Source: Hyphomonas sp.
GTDB taxonomy: Bacteria > Pseudomonadota > Alphaproteobacteria > Caulobacterales > Hyphomonadaceae
Assembly: GCF_022844445.1 (NCBI RefSeq)
Contig: NZ_JALHLS010000003.1
Coordinates: 124,001 to 188,000 of the forward strand
DNA: 64,000 nt
Reading direction: 5' to 3'
A program made the position numbers and the translations under genes. Below are positions 45,486 to 57,377 of the stretch, piece after piece. Position 1 is the stretch's first letter, and each line of letters begins with the position of its first letter. Under the pieces are notes generated by a model. It saw only the letters and a program-made list of their open reading frames with translations. It had not been told where the DNA came from and made no database searches.

Positions 45486-46584
45486 CCCCTATTCTCCGAT
45501 TTCTCGGCTGCTGCATCACCGCACCAAGCGCCTGGCCAAGGGCGAAGCGATTGCGTTGCCGATCATTGCCTCGTCAACCTTCCACCAGCCGGGCAACCCG
45601 GACGGGACCCACTTCTATGGCCGCAACGGGAACCCGACGGTGGAGGAAGTGGAAGAGGAGATCGGCATCATCGAGGACGCCGATGTGGTGCTGTTCCCGT
45701 CCGGCATGTCAGCGATAGCGGCGGTGTTTTACGGACACCTGCGGCCGGGTGACCGTGTGCTGGTGCATGCGGACGGATACTACAATGCGCGGGCGCTGCT
45801 GGCGGCGCATCTGGAGCCGATGGGCGTGCATGTGCACGCGGTGGCCACGGCCGACTTTGCAGCCGCGGATTTCTCCGGCGTGAAGCTGGCGCTGATCGAG
45901 ACGCCGTCGAACCCAGGACTCGATGTGTGCGACATCGCGGTGGTGGCGGCCAAGGCGAAAGCGGCAGGCACGATCCTCGTGGCCGACAACACAACCGCAA
46001 CACCGCTGTGCCAGCGTCCGCTCGACCTAGGGGCAGACCTTTCGATCATGGCCGACACCAAGGCGATGGCCGGGCATTCGGACATACTGGCTGGTCATGT
46101 GGCGAGCCGCAGCGAGGCGCTGATGGCGCCCGTGCGGACCTGGCGACGGCTGGCGGGCGCGGTGGTGAGCCCCTTCGATGCCTATCTTTTGCACCGGGGT
46201 CTGGAGACGTTGGAGCTGCGCGTTGCGCGGGCGAACGCCAATGCGATGGCGGTTGCGACCGCGCTGAGCGGCAACGCGCGGGTTAAGGGACTGCGCTATC
46301 CGGGGCTGGCGGGCGATCCGGCCAACCCGGTCGCGCGGCGGCAAATGAAGGGCTATGGCCCGATTGTCAGCTTCTGCCTTGAGAGCCGGGCGACGGCGGA
46401 AGACTTCATCGCGCGCCATCCGCTGGCGGCGGCAGCGACCAGTTTCGGAGGCGTGCATTCGAGCGCCGAGTGCCGCATCCGATGGGGCGACGCGGTGCCA
46501 GAGGGCTTCATCCGCTTTGCCTGCGGAGTGGAGCCAGTGGCGGACCTTGTCTCGGCAACGCTGGCGGCCCTCGAAAAGGTCTGA
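45478..46584 (+). CDS. Cys/Met-metabolism PLP-dependent enzyme (cystathionine gamma-synthase/lyase-like)
   Basis: The 368-residue fold-type I enzyme matches the Cys/Met metabolism family. YGRNGNPTVEEVEEEIG, LFPSGMSAIAAVF, ETPSNPGLDVCDI, VADNTTATPLCQRPLDLGADL and the PLP lysine in MADTKAMAGHSDILAG are all present in order. The usual (S/T)KY near the lysine is TKA here. Translation appears to start at TTG 45478, 9 bp after AAAGGAG, and overlaps the GST-like gene by 8 bp. It could be a cystathionine beta-lyase, gamma-lyase or relative; the reaction cannot be fixed. Confidence 0.88.
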   Translation: MTDPYSPISRLLHHRTKRLAKGEAIALPIIASSTFHQPGNPDGTHFYGRNGNPTVEEVEEEIGIIEDADVVLFPSGMSAIAAVFYGHLRPGDRVLVHADGYYNARALLAAHLEPMGVHVHAVATADFAAADFSGVKLALIETPSNPGLDVCDIAVVAAKAKAAGTILVADNTTATPLCQRPLDLGADLSIMADTKAMAGHSDILAGHVASRSEALMAPVRTWRRLAGAVVSPFDAYLLHRGLETLELRVARANANAMAVATALSGNARVKGLRYPGLAGDPANPVARRQMKGYGPIVSFCLESRATAEDFIARHPLAAAATSFGGVHSSAECRIRWGDAVPEGFIRFACGVEPVADLVSATLAALEKV

Positions 46585-46663
46585 AAACACGGGCCTGCGG
46601 ACTATTCATGACAGCCGAGTCACGTTCGTATAAGGCTTGCAGCCCGGGCCCGGGAACCGAAAC

Positions 46664-48424
<1,761 letters not shown>

Positions 48425-48439
<15 letters not shown>

Positions 48440-48892
48440 GATCCGGCAGATTTCGACCAGGCCCGCCTGGTCGACCTCATCGAACGCGTCATACTCTGTC
48501 GAGTCCACGTCCAGCACGCCGGCAAGGCTGCCGTCAGGCTTGAAGACGGGCACCACGATCTCGGAGTTCGAAGCGGAGTCGCAGGCTATGTGGCCGGGAA
48601 ACTCGTGCACGTCCGGTACAATGATCGGCAAACGCGAGGCCGCGACATGACCGCAGACGCCCTTACCGAACGGGATGCGCAGGCAGCCGAGAGTGCCCTG
48701 ATAGGGGCCGACAACGAGTTCGTCCGGCTTCAGCGGATCGACAAGATAGAAACCGGTCCAGAAGAAGCGCGGCTTGAAAGCGAGTGTCAGCAGGCAGGCG
48801 GCGCTCGCATAGCGGGCGGTTTCGGAGGTTTCTCCGGCCACGACACTGGCAATTTCTTCGGTGAGCTGGCGATATGCCTCAGCCTTGTCCAT
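48425..48892 (-). CDS. msrC: GAF-type free methionine-(R)-sulfoxide reductase
   Basis: The 155-residue single GAF domain reduces free Met-R-sulfoxide. The three family cysteines are visible in GTLGCLRIPFGKGVCG and HIACDSASNSEIVVPV, and FWTGFYLVDP is the typical N-terminal strand. Length and motifs equal the YebR/fRMsr type. It is convergent with the carboxylesterase gene and their ends overlap by 15 bp. Confidence 0.93.
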
Positions 48893-49028
48893 TTGCGGCC
48901 TCCGTGCGGTCCTTTGGCGGCTGTACTTCCGGGATGGGCCTCACGGCAAGTGCCCGTTGAAGCGGCTGGCGTCCTCTGAAATAGTCAGCCGGGACAACGC
49001 AAGGCAGAATCGCAAGGAGGGCCTGGCA

Positions 49029-49823
49029 CTGAAGAACAGGTTGAGGACGCCTCTGGGTGCGTTGGGCCTCTGCCTGCTTTTGGCGACGCCATCTCATTCG
49101 CAAACCATCCATGCCGCCCCGGACAGCGACCCGCTGGCTTATGAGGACGTTGCAGTCGTTGCGGACGAGTCGGAGTTCGAGCCGGAAAGCATACAGACCA
49201 ACCTTGCGGCAGTGGACCGCGCCCATGCGGCCTACATCAACGACAGCGAGCTCCAGCTCGAGCGGCCGGAAGAGGACATAGAGCTTGTACCGCCGCGCCA
49301 GACGCCCGGCTGGCTGGCGGCCATCGGGCGGTTCCTGAGCGCGTTGGGGCCTGTGTTCCAGGTCGTGTTCTACATCGCGGCGGCGCTGGTCGTGCTGGGC
49401 ATTCTCTACTTCCTGTTCGGAGAGGCGATCCGACTGCGGTTCGGCGGCAAGAAGGACGCGAAGATCCGCGCCGAGGACGATGTGCTGTCCGACATCCGCC
49501 CGGATGCGGCGGCGGCGCGGTCGCTGCTTGAAGAGGCCGATGCGCTGGCCCGGCAGGGGCGGTTTGCTGAGGCGGTGCACCTCCTGCTGTTCCGGTCCAT
49601 CGAGGACATCCAGGCGCGCGTCGAGGGCGGCGTGCCGACTTCTCTGACAGCACGCGAGATTGCCGGGCTCGGCAAGCTGCCTGAACGGGCAAAGCACGGG
49701 CTGAAACCGATCATCATGGTCGTCGAGCGCAGTTTCTTTGGCGGGCGCCCCGTGGACGCAGATGGCTGGCAGGAAGCACGGCGCAGCTATGAAGACTTTG
49801 CCTTTGGCGAGGGCTGGACATGA
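49029..49823 (+). CDS. DUF4129 domain protein (first gene of the MoxR/SpoIIM operon)
   Basis: The 264-residue protein has a likely signal peptide (KNRLRTPLGALGLCLLLATPSHSQ), an acidic periplasmic segment, a membrane helix at about 115-135 (FQVVFYIAAALVVLGILYFLF) and a cytosolic DUF4129 region with LLEEADALARQGRFAEAVHLLL and SLTAREIAGL. The start is unusual: AAGGAGG (49014-49020) lies 8 bp before an in-frame CTG at 49029, which gives exactly the signal peptide. Later TTG 49041 is too far away, and earlier frame extension to GTG 48861 is implausible. It overlaps the next gene by four bases. Confidence 0.82.
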   Translation: MKNRLRTPLGALGLCLLLATPSHSQTIHAAPDSDPLAYEDVAVVADESEFEPESIQTNLAAVDRAHAAYINDSELQLERPEEDIELVPPRQTPGWLAAIGRFLSALGPVFQVVFYIAAALVVLGILYFLFGEAIRLRFGGKKDAKIRAEDDVLSDIRPDAAAARSLLEEADALARQGRFAEAVHLLLFRSIEDIQARVEGGVPTSLTAREIAGLGKLPERAKHGLKPIIMVVERSFFGGRPVDADGWQEARRSYEDFAFGEGWT

Positions 49824-51049
49824 GCGAGGGCGTGCAGACCAGTTCACCTTTCTCGGCGCGTGTCGTCGCGATCCTGATCACCGTGGCGGCCATCTCGTTC
49901 GGCGCAGTGCTGGTGATGGCTGGCTGGGCGCCGGAGCTGCGCGATCGCAACCAGGCGGGCGACCATCCCTATTCGACTTCTGCGCTCGGCTTTAACGGCC
50001 TTGTGCGCCTCATGGAAGGCGCGGGCTATCCGGTGCGGGTGTCGCGGCTGGAGAGTGATCTGGAGTCGCGCGACTGGGGGCTGATGATCCTGACGTTGCC
50101 GGCCTATGGCAGCCTCGAGGTGCTGGACGACCGCAACCTGCAGGCAGTGACGCTGGCGGTGCTGCCGAAATGGTGGGGGCGCACGGACGGGCTGAACCCG
50201 GCGCGGCAGGCGGACACACAGTTCATCGAGGCGCGCGTCCTGAATGACGAACTGAACTCAATTTATCCGGATGCGGAGATCCAGCGCGTGCCAGTGCCGC
50301 GCGAAGCCCTCGAGACGCCCTTCGGAAATCTTGTGGTCAAGCCGGATGTGGTGCTGCAGCTGATCCGCGACCCGTCGCTGGAAACCATTATCGGGTTCAA
50401 GGGCGGCGCCCTGCTCGCCTATGATGAAAGCCGCGCGCTCTACATCCTCAGCGATCCGGACCTGATGAACACGTTCGGCCTCGCGCAGCGCGAAAATGCC
50501 CGCTTTGCGCTACAGCTTGTTGACTATCTGCGCACCTATCCGGACGAGCCCATCCTGATGGACGCAACGCTCCACGGCTTTGAGCGGTCCGAAAACCTGC
50601 TGAAAATGATGTTCAGCGTACCCTATGTCGGCGTGACACTGGTTGCGCTGGCGGCCGCGCTGCTGCTCGGCTGGGCGGCCACAGTCCGGTTTGGCCCGCC
50701 GAAGACAGAAGAACGCGCCATTGCGCTGGGCAAGCAGGCGCTCGCCGATAATTCGGCCGGCCTCGTCACCATGGCACGGCGCGAGGCGCGGATGGCGCCG
50801 GGGTTCCTCGCGTTGGTGCGCCGGCGCCTGGCTCGCGAGATTGGCGCGCCGCGCACACTGACCGAGGCTCAGACATCCGACATGTTCGATCGATTGGGGC
50901 CGGACCCGGAAACGGGCCGCGTCTTTTCACAAATGGAGGCGGAGCTGAAAGAGCCCGCCGCAAGCCGCGAAGACCTGCTCGCCAAGGCGCGGGCGCTTTA
51001 TCGCTGGCGCAAAGAAATCATCAGGAGAACACGACATGAGCGTAACTGA
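49820..51049 (+). CDS. DUF4350 domain protein
   Basis: The 409-residue membrane protein has helices at about residues 14-36 ([21 protein letters not shown]) and 272-292 ([20 protein letters not shown]). The region between is periplasmic and resembles the DUF4350 GATase-like fold ([49 protein letters not shown]). A cytosolic C-terminal tail with [12 protein letters not shown]-type residues follows. It overlaps the DUF4129 gene by four bases and the moxR gene by 14 bases, so the operon is tightly coupled. No enzymatic function is known. Confidence 0.82.
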   Translation: MSEGVQTSSPFSARVVAILITVAAISFGAVLVMAGWAPELRDRNQAGDHPYSTSALGFNGLVRLMEGAGYPVRVSRLESDLESRDWGLMILTLPAYGSLEVLDDRNLQAVTLAVLPKWWGRTDGLNPARQADTQFIEARVLNDELNSIYPDAEIQRVPVPREALETPFGNLVVKPDVVLQLIRDPSLETIIGFKGGALLAYDESRALYILSDPDLMNTFGLAQRENARFALQLVDYLRTYPDEPILMDATLHGFERSENLLKMMFSVPYVGVTLVALAAALLLGWAATVRFGPPKTEERAIALGKQALADNSAGLVTMARREARMAPGFLALVRRRLAREIGAPRTLTEAQTSDMFDRLGPDPETGRVFSQMEAELKEPAASREDLLAKARALYRWRKEIIRRTRHERN

Positions 51050-51992
51050 CATCCGAAACCTCGCGGACCGGATCCGGACCGAGGTGCGCAAGGCCATCAT
51101 TGGCCAGGATACGACCGTGGACCTTCTGCTGGTGGCCCTGTTTTCGTCCGGACACGTTCTGCTGGAAGGCGCACCCGGCACGGCGAAGACCCTCCTGGCG
51201 CAATGCTTCTCCAAGGCGATCTCTCTGCAATTCGGGCGCATCCAGTTCACACCGGATCTGATGCCGGGCGATGTTCTGGGTACAAACCTTTTCAACTTCC
51301 AAACCAACCAGTTCAGCCTCACCAAAGGCCCTATTTTTACTGACATCCTGCTGGCCGACGAGATCAACCGTACGCCGCCGAAGACGCAGGCCGCGCTGCT
51401 GGAAGCTATGCAGGAGCGTAAGGTGACCATCGACGGCGAGAGCTACCCGCTGAACCCGCGTTTTACGGTGATCGCGACCCAGAACCCGATCGAGCAGCAG
51501 GGCACCTATCCGCTGCCGGAGGCGCAGCTCGACCGGTTCCTCTTCAAGCATACGCTGGACTATCCGAGCCGCGAGGAGGAGCTGAAAATCGTGGCGCAGC
51601 ACGGCACGCGCACCGGCATGAAAACACCGGAAGCGTTCGGAATCCAGCCCGTCATCTCGCCTGCGGAGCTCAATGCCGCCGTGGACGCCGTAGCCGCAGC
51701 GCGCATCAATGACGACATTATCGCCTATATCGTCGACCTTGTGCGCGCGACGCGCAATAGCCCGGCGCTGGAAACGGGCGCGAGCCCGCGGGCCGCAGCG
51801 GCGCTGGCCACGGCCTCACGGGCGCGCGCTGCGCTCGACGGGCGTGACTTTGTGATCCCGGACGACGTGAAGAACCTTGCCCTGCCGACGCTTCGCCACC
51901 GCGTGCTGCTGTCGCCCGCAGCCGACATCGAGGGACGCACGACCGAGGAAACCCTACTCGGCATCATAGAACAGACGGCGGCGCCCCGGTGA
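51036..51992 (+). CDS. MoxR-family AAA+ ATPase
   Basis: The 318-residue ATPase has Walker A in [15 protein letters not shown] (about residues 43-52), the family segment [19 protein letters not shown], Walker B with [23 protein letters not shown], sensor 1 in [20 protein letters not shown], and a lid domain with [19 protein letters not shown]. MoxR proteins act as chaperones that help insert cofactors or assemble complexes, usually with a DUF58/VWA partner, which is encoded next. AGGAGA lies before the ATG. Confidence 0.95.
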   Translation: MSVTDIRNLADRIRTEVRKAIIGQDTTVDLLLVALFSSGHVLLEGAPGTAKTLLAQCFSKAISLQFGRIQFTPDLMPGDVLGTNLFNFQTNQFSLTKGPIFTDILLADEINRTPPKTQAALLEAMQERKVTIDGESYPLNPRFTVIATQNPIEQQGTYPLPEAQLDRFLFKHTLDYPSREEELKIVAQHGTRTGMKTPEAFGIQPVISPAELNAAVDAVAAARINDDIIAYIVDLVRATRNSPALETGASPRAAAALATASRARAALDGRDFVIPDDVKNLALPTLRHRVLLSPAADIEGRTTEETLLGIIEQTAAPR

Positions 51993-53302
51993 TTTCTCCG
52001 ACCCTTCGCGCAATCTTCCTCATGCTGCTCGGGCTGCCCATCCTGGTGGCCATCTCGCTTATGGCGCCAGAGCTTTGGATTGTTTCGGCGGGTTGGATTG
52101 CGGGCGTGTGCGCGCTGATTGCGGCGGATACGCTGCTCGGCGCCTCGGTGCGCCACTATTCGGCGAAGGTGACACTGCCGCCGTTGCTCTATGTCGGCAG
52201 CGCGGATGATGTGCAGATCGACCTGACCTTTGCCGAAGGCGCCTTGCCCCGGCGCATAGAAATCCAGCTGGAAACCAACGCGCTGCTGGGCGCGCCGACG
52301 CCGCAAGGCCTGCGCGGTTGGGATGGACGCACCCGTCCGTATACGTTTAGTGTGACGCCGTCGCGGCGCGGCGTGGCAAAGATCGTACAGCTTTGGAGCC
52401 GCTGGCAGGGACCGTTGGGCCTGATCCAGAAACGGCACATCCAGATGTTCAATCTCGATGTGCCAGTGACGCCGAACGTACGCTGGGTACGCGACGAGGC
52501 GATCCGTCTGTTCTCGCGCGATGCGGAGTTCGGCATCAAGACACAAATCGAGCGAGGCGATGGCAGCGAGTTCGATGCGCTGAGGGAGTTCTCCTCCGGG
52601 ATGGACCGGCGCGCAATTGACTGGAAACACTCCGCACGCCACCGGCACCTTCTGGCGAAGGAATTCAAGACCGAGCGCAACCACAACATTGTCTTCGCTT
52701 TCGACACGGGCCGCCTGATGAGCGAGCCGCTCGGCGGCGTGCCCAAGATCGACCGGGCGGTAACGGCGGGCCTCTTGCTTGCTTACGTCTCGCTGCGCAA
52801 CGGAGACCGGACGATGCTCTACGGCTTTTCCGAACGCCCCGGCCTCAACAGCGGCTTCCTGACGGGCACAAGCAGCTTCCCCAAGGCGCAGGCCATGGCC
52901 GCGGAGCTCGATTACTCGGATAACGAAGCTAACTTTACGCTGGCCTTGTCGAACCTTGGCGCGCAGCTGCAGCGGCGCAGCCTGATCATCATCTTCTCGG
53001 ATTTTGTCGATACGATTTCGGCAGAACTGATGCTCGAGAACGTCAAGCGGTTGACGGATCGCCACCTCGTGCTGTTTGCGACGTTCGAGGACGCCGCGCT
53101 CGCGCAGATGGCGGATGCGCCGCCGGACACGGCCCAGGATGTCGCCCGGGCCGTGATTGCCGATACGCTGCTGGCGGAGCGCGATGTTGTCTTCCGCCGG
53201 CTGCAACGCCTTGGCGTGCAGATCATCGAGTCGACACCGGAAGCCTTCAGCGCGGAACTCGTCTCGCGCTATCTCCAGATCAAGCAGAGGGACATGCTGT
53301 GA
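51989..53302 (+). CDS. DUF58 (VWA-like) membrane protein
   Basis: The 437-residue protein starts with two membrane helices (about 5-45) and a beta domain. The DUF58 signature [38 protein letters not shown] lies at about residues 185-222, followed by a VWA-type fold with [14 protein letters not shown] (MIDAS-like Asp-x-x-x) and [10 protein letters not shown]. Start is a GTG overlapping the moxR stop by four bases. DUF58 proteins are the routine partners of MoxR ATPases. Confidence 0.93.
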   Translation: MISPTLRAIFLMLLGLPILVAISLMAPELWIVSAGWIAGVCALIAADTLLGASVRHYSAKVTLPPLLYVGSADDVQIDLTFAEGALPRRIEIQLETNALLGAPTPQGLRGWDGRTRPYTFSVTPSRRGVAKIVQLWSRWQGPLGLIQKRHIQMFNLDVPVTPNVRWVRDEAIRLFSRDAEFGIKTQIERGDGSEFDALREFSSGMDRRAIDWKHSARHRHLLAKEFKTERNHNIVFAFDTGRLMSEPLGGVPKIDRAVTAGLLLAYVSLRNGDRTMLYGFSERPGLNSGFLTGTSSFPKAQAMAAELDYSDNEANFTLALSNLGAQLQRRSLIIIFSDFVDTISAELMLENVKRLTDRHLVLFATFEDAALAQMADAPPDTAQDVARAVIADTLLAERDVVFRRLQRLGVQIIESTPEAFSAELVSRYLQIKQRDML

Positions 53303-54300
53303 GCGACCTCTTGAAATCCTACCGCTTCCGCGAGGAACGCCAGGCCGACTGGCAACGCCTCGACCTGATACTGACCAAGGCAGAGAATGGCGGAGTGAAG
53401 AAATTGTCAGACGAGCAGATGCTCGCCCTGCCCCGGCTTTACAGACAGGCCGTTTCGTCGCTGTCGGTCGCGCGGTCGATTTCGCTGGACCAGAACGTCA
53501 TCAATTATCTCGAGAGTCTCTGCACGCGGTCCTATTTCTTCGTCTACGGCGCACGCACGACGCTCGGCGAACGTATGATGATGTTCCTTCGGCAGGACTG
53601 GCCGGCGGCGGTCAGTCAGTCCGTTCTGGCAACGCTGCTGGCGGCTTTCTTCTTCTTCGGCGGCTGGGCGCTTGCCTTTTTTCTCTGCCTGCAGGACATG
53701 GAATGGTACTGGACCTTCCACGGCCAGAATTTCATGGAAGGGCGCAATCCCGATGCGACGGTCGAGTACCTGCGCAGTACGATCTACGTCAACGAGGACG
53801 AGATCGGGGATGGTCAGCTCACGGCCTTTTCGAGCTTCCTGTTCAACAACAACGCGCAGATCGCGCTGTTCGCCTTCGCGCTCGGCTTCGCGTTCGGCAT
53901 CCCGACGGCCTGGCTGCTCGTCTATAACGGCGTCATGATCGGCTCGATGTATGCCGTATTCTGGGACAAGGGCCTTGGCTACGAGTTTACCGGCTGGCTG
54001 ATGATCCACGGGGTAACCGAACTCTACGCCATCGTGCTGTCGGGCGCGGCGGGGTTCATCATCGGGGGGGCGGTGGCGTTTCCGGGTGGTCGAACGCGGC
54101 TCGCGTCGGCCCGGGCAGCCGGGCAGAAGGCGGCGACGATCGCCATGGGCTGCGTCGTGATGCTGATCGTCGCGGCGATCCTTGAAGGATTCGGTCGCCA
54201 GCTGATCAATTCCGACGAGATCCGCTACGCAGTCGCCGGCAGCACCCTGATTTTCTGGCTCGGCTATTTCTACATCCCACGGAAGGCGCCCGACGCATGA
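53299..54300 (+). CDS. SpoIIM-like (DUF95) stage II sporulation protein M family membrane protein
   Basis: The 333-residue protein has a cytosolic N-terminus (LLKSYRFREERQADWQRLDLIL) and a C-terminal membrane part with about five helices. Family landmarks are FLFNNNAQIALFAFALGFAFGIP, YNGVMIGSMYAVFWDKGLG and MIHGVTELYAIVLSGAAGFIIG, the HG(V/I)-E motif of SpoIIM. In spore formers SpoIIM takes part in septal peptidoglycan remodelling; this organism shows no sporulation genes, so another role in envelope work is inference. GTG start overlaps DUF58 by four bases. Confidence 0.92.
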   Translation: MSDLLKSYRFREERQADWQRLDLILTKAENGGVKKLSDEQMLALPRLYRQAVSSLSVARSISLDQNVINYLESLCTRSYFFVYGARTTLGERMMMFLRQDWPAAVSQSVLATLLAAFFFFGGWALAFFLCLQDMEWYWTFHGQNFMEGRNPDATVEYLRSTIYVNEDEIGDGQLTAFSSFLFNNNAQIALFAFALGFAFGIPTAWLLVYNGVMIGSMYAVFWDKGLGYEFTGWLMIHGVTELYAIVLSGAAGFIIGGAVAFPGGRTRLASARAAGQKAATIAMGCVVMLIVAAILEGFGRQLINSDEIRYAVAGSTLIFWLGYFYIPRKAPDA

Positions 54301-55253
54301 GCGCCGCGCCGCCTGTCAAACCGGTGGATACAAGCCGGCGTCCCGGCCTCAGCATGGAGGCCGCTGTGCAGCGGCGCGCGCGCCTCGCTGAGGAGATGCG
54401 GGTTTCAAAGATGGTGCGCCGGCTGGTCACGCCGGAAGGCGCGGCCATCCAGCTCCGTCTCGGCAGCGCCTCTGAACGCGCCGGGGCATTCCTGATCGAC
54501 ATAGCCATCCAGTGGGCCATCGTCATCGCAACCTTTGTCGGCCTCGGCATGGTCATCGGCGCAATGAGTCCCGGCAGCGCGAATGTGGCGTTTGCTTTCT
54601 GGCTTGTCTTCTTCTTCTTCGTGCGCAACTTCTACTACATCTTCTTCGAGATCGGGCAGCGCGCAGCAACGCCCGGCAAGCGGGTACTGGGCCTCAGGGT
54701 TGCCGCGCGGGATGGCGGGCGACTGACGGCCAACTCCGTACTGGCGCGCAATTTCATCCGCGAGATCGAGATCGGCCTGCCCTTCCAGTTCGCCTTGATG
54801 GGCGGCGACCAGTTCGGGGCCTGGATGGGTCTGTTCGGCCTGCTCTGGTCGGGTGTGTTCCTGCTTTTCCCGATCTTCAACAAGGACAAGATGCGGGTTG
54901 GTGACTTGATCGCCGGCACCTGGGTTATCAAGGCGCCGAAGGCCAAGCTTATGCAGGACATCACCTCCGCCGCTGCCCGGCCCGAGACGGGCTCGCGTTT
55001 CGCCTTCACCACAGCACAGACCGACGCTTACGGCATCCACGAACTGCATGTGCTTGAGGATGTGCTTCGCCAGTCAACGCCGGAGATCAAGGCACAGGTC
55101 GCCTCGCGCATTCGCGCCAAGATCAACTGGACCCGGACGGAGGGCGAGACGGACCTGGCGTTCCTTGAGGCATACTACGCGGCGCTTCGCCGACGGCTGG
55201 AACAGCGCATCCTGCTGGGCGACCGGAAGACCGACAAATACGATGTACGCTGA
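54297..55253 (+). CDS. RDD family membrane protein
   Basis: The 318-residue protein carries the RDD motif region: RLGSASERAGAFLIDIAIQWAI (Arg and Asp in the first helix), FFFVRNFYYIFFEIGQRAATPGKRVLGLRV, and DKMRVGDLIAGTWVI. Three helices form the domain; a long N-terminal cytosolic stretch and a C-terminal 100-residue tail with charged helices flank it. It closes the operon with a four-base overlap. RDD proteins are proposed transporters or ion exchangers, but the role here is unknown. It ends 4 bp before the convergent GT2 gene. Confidence 0.9.
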   Translation: MSAAPPVKPVDTSRRPGLSMEAAVQRRARLAEEMRVSKMVRRLVTPEGAAIQLRLGSASERAGAFLIDIAIQWAIVIATFVGLGMVIGAMSPGSANVAFAFWLVFFFFVRNFYYIFFEIGQRAATPGKRVLGLRVAARDGGRLTANSVLARNFIREIEIGLPFQFALMGGDQFGAWMGLFGLLWSGVFLLFPIFNKDKMRVGDLIAGTWVIKAPKAKLMQDITSAAARPETGSRFAFTTAQTDAYGIHELHVLEDVLRQSTPEIKAQVASRIRAKINWTRTEGETDLAFLEAYYAALRRRLEQRILLGDRKTDKYDVR

Positions 55254-55257
55254 CCGC

Positions 55258-56226
55258 TCAGGCGGCAGCCATCTTTCCGCGCTCTTCCGGATAGATCGGG
55301 ATCTTCAGAGCGTGCTTCACGAGCCGCAGTATAACGCCGGCGGCAACGGCTGGCCGCGTCATCAATACACCAAATGCCCGCGGAAGGCTGCGCGCCCGCA
55401 CAGAATCGATGAGGCGCATCCACTGCAGATCGATCTGCGACTGTGTCAGATGCTCACGCAGCGCTGCCCGGGCCGCGGTTGAGATGCCCGGCGTTGCCAG
55501 CAGTGCGCGATCTGCGGCTACGACTTTCTCCATCGCCTTTGTCGGCACGGCTTTGGAGAGTGAACCTTCGCGGTTGAGCGCAATGTAGCCGCACGGATCA
55601 ACCACTTCGAGCCGCGCACCAGCGACCAGCGCCCGCGCATAGAACTCGTAGTCCTCGGCAAGACGCATGTCTTCGCGGAACTCCAACCCATGCTTTCGAA
55701 GGAAAGCCGTGCGCATCAAAGGCTTGAGATATCCGATTTCGCGGCGGAAACCGGTATGCTTCAGCGTGTTCTCGCGAACGAAGGCGGCAAGGTCCATCGC
55801 CACAGTGCCGACCGGCCCGTCGCGCCACACCCGCACGCCGTCGTCCACCCGCTGGCCCGGCCAGATGCGGATGATATCGTCCATCAGAAAGTCGACCTCG
55901 CGGCCGGCGACATGCGCGAGCAGGCGCTCCATACGCTCCGGTTCGAGGAAGTCATCGGAATCGAGCCCTGCGACCCACACAGTCTCTGCGAGACGAAGTC
56001 CGGTATTGCGCGCCTTGCCCGGCCCACCATTTACCGCCTGCCGGAAGAGCTTGATCTGCGGATGCTGCTCCGCGAGCGCGGCAACCACCTCGAAGCTATT
56101 GTCGGTCGAGCAGTCATCCACCACAATGATCCGCACAGGAACCGTCTGCGCGATCGCGCTCTCGATCGTTCCGGCAATCGTATCCGCTGCATTGTAGCAC
56201 GGGATGATGAGAGTGACCTCTGCCAT
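55258..56226 (-). CDS. Glycosyltransferase family 2
   Basis: The 322-residue GT-A enzyme begins VTLIIPCYNAADTIAGTIES, then RIIVVDDCSTDNSFEVV and the DXD-type site in WVAGLDSDDFLEPERM; an acidic residue in LAEDYEFYARAL serves as the later catalytic position. A C-terminal helix with basic residues likely contacts the membrane. It adds a sugar to a lipid-linked intermediate in the exopolysaccharide locus. Donor and linkage are unknown. Confidence 0.92.
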   Translation of the reverse strand: MAEVTLIIPCYNAADTIAGTIESAIAQTVPVRIIVVDDCSTDNSFEVVAALAEQHPQIKLFRQAVNGGPGKARNTGLRLAETVWVAGLDSDDFLEPERMERLLAHVAGREVDFLMDDIIRIWPGQRVDDGVRVWRDGPVGTVAMDLAAFVRENTLKHTGFRREIGYLKPLMRTAFLRKHGLEFREDMRLAEDYEFYARALVAGARLEVVDPCGYIALNREGSLSKAVPTKAMEKVVAADRALLATPGISTAARAALREHLTQSQIDLQWMRLIDSVRARSLPRAFGVLMTRPAVAAGVILRLVKHALKIPIYPEERGKMAAA

Positions 56227-56246
56227 GTCAGTCGCCGCTGCGCCGC

Positions 56247-57251
56247 TCAGGCTTTGGAAAGCGCCGCGTGTTCGGCGCGGTCTGCCTCATGCCATTTCAG
56301 GGCCGAGCGGATGATGTTGTCGATATCCGAGCGCGACGCGACCCAACCGAGTTCCTGTGCGGCCTTGTCCGGAAGCGCAATCAGTTTGGCCGGATCGCCG
56401 GGGCGGCGGGGCCCGAAGCGGCGCGGGATCTTGCGGTTGGTCGCGCGCTCGATGGCGGCAACGACTTCAGCCACGCTTGTGCCGCGGCCGGTCCCCAGAT
56501 TGTAGGCGGTCGAGGCGGCGCCATTCTCGAGTGCGGTCAGTGCCCGCAGGTGGGCTTCGGCAAGGTCCTCGACATGAATGTAATCGCGGATGGCGCTGCC
56601 GTCCGGCGTATCGAAATCGGTGCCGAGGATCGTGAATTCGTAGCCCGCATCATAGGCGCCCTGGATGGCGAGCGGAATAACGTGCGTTTCGCAGGCATGG
56701 CGCTCGCCGGTCCTGCCGTCCCGGTCAGCGCCGGCAGCATTGAAGTATCGCAGCGGGATCGAGCGGATGCCGTGGGCGGCGTCGTAATCCTTCAGGATAT
56801 GCTCAACCATTAGCTTGGACATGCCGTAGGGATTGATCGGGTTCTTCGGATGGTCTTCGCGGATCGTGTCCATCTGCGCCTGCCCGAAGATGGCACAGGT
56901 GGAGGAAAAAATCAGATAGCCGGTGGAATGGCGGCGCATCGCTTCAAGCAGGTTCAGCGTCGCCACGGTGTTGTTGCGGTAATAGATCGACGGTTCACGG
57001 ACGGATTCGGCCACCAGCGCCGAGCCGGCAAAGTGCGCGACCGCGTCGGGCTTCACCTTCGCAAAAGCTTCTTCGAGATCGGCAGGGTTCTGAAGATCGC
57101 CGACAATCAGGTCGCCCCATTTGACAAGGTCGCGCCAGCCGGTCGACAGGTTGTCAAATACCGTGACGTCCCAGCCGGCTTCCGCAAAGGCGCGGCAGCA
57201 ATGGCTGCCGACATATCCCGCGCCGCCGGTGACCAATAGTTTGCCTGGCAT
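56247..57251 (-). CDS. galE: UDP-glucose 4-epimerase
   Basis: GalE interconverts UDP-glucose and UDP-galactose, feeding the polysaccharide pathway. The 334-residue extended SDR has LLVTGGAGYVGSHCCRAF, the catalytic Ser/Thr region in IFSSTCAIFG, the Tyr-Lys pair in NPYGMSKLMVEHIL, and LRYFNAAGADRDGRTGE with the GalE-specific segment. YNLGTGRGTSVAEVV follows. The gene lies 20 bp upstream of the GT2 gene and is probably cotranscribed. UDP-GalNAc activity cannot be excluded. Confidence 0.96.
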   Translation of the reverse strand: MPGKLLVTGGAGYVGSHCCRAFAEAGWDVTVFDNLSTGWRDLVKWGDLIVGDLQNPADLEEAFAKVKPDAVAHFAGSALVAESVREPSIYYRNNTVATLNLLEAMRRHSTGYLIFSSTCAIFGQAQMDTIREDHPKNPINPYGMSKLMVEHILKDYDAAHGIRSIPLRYFNAAGADRDGRTGERHACETHVIPLAIQGAYDAGYEFTILGTDFDTPDGSAIRDYIHVEDLAEAHLRALTALENGAASTAYNLGTGRGTSVAEVVAAIERATNRKIPRRFGPRRPGDPAKLIALPDKAAQELGWVASRSDIDNIIRSALKWHEADRAEHAALSKA

Positions 57252-57377
57252 AATGTCCTCTCAGGGCCGAAAGCCTCCGCTGGCGCCCCGTGCGCGGCGG
57301 AAGAATCAGCCCTTTATATGCAAAGACGAGTCCGCCGGCACGGGAAGTTGCCGGTCATGCACGCGAAAAACGGTTTT

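Noticed and set aside
46637-46663. Nine-residue N-terminal extension of the carboxylesterase from TTG 46637
   Set aside because: The extension would place residues before a normal signal helix; ATG 46664 begins the hydrophobic segment directly.
51725-53206. 493-residue minus-strand frame opposite moxR and the DUF58 gene
   Set aside because: Shadow of two clear coding regions; composition rich in Arg, His and Gln with no domain.
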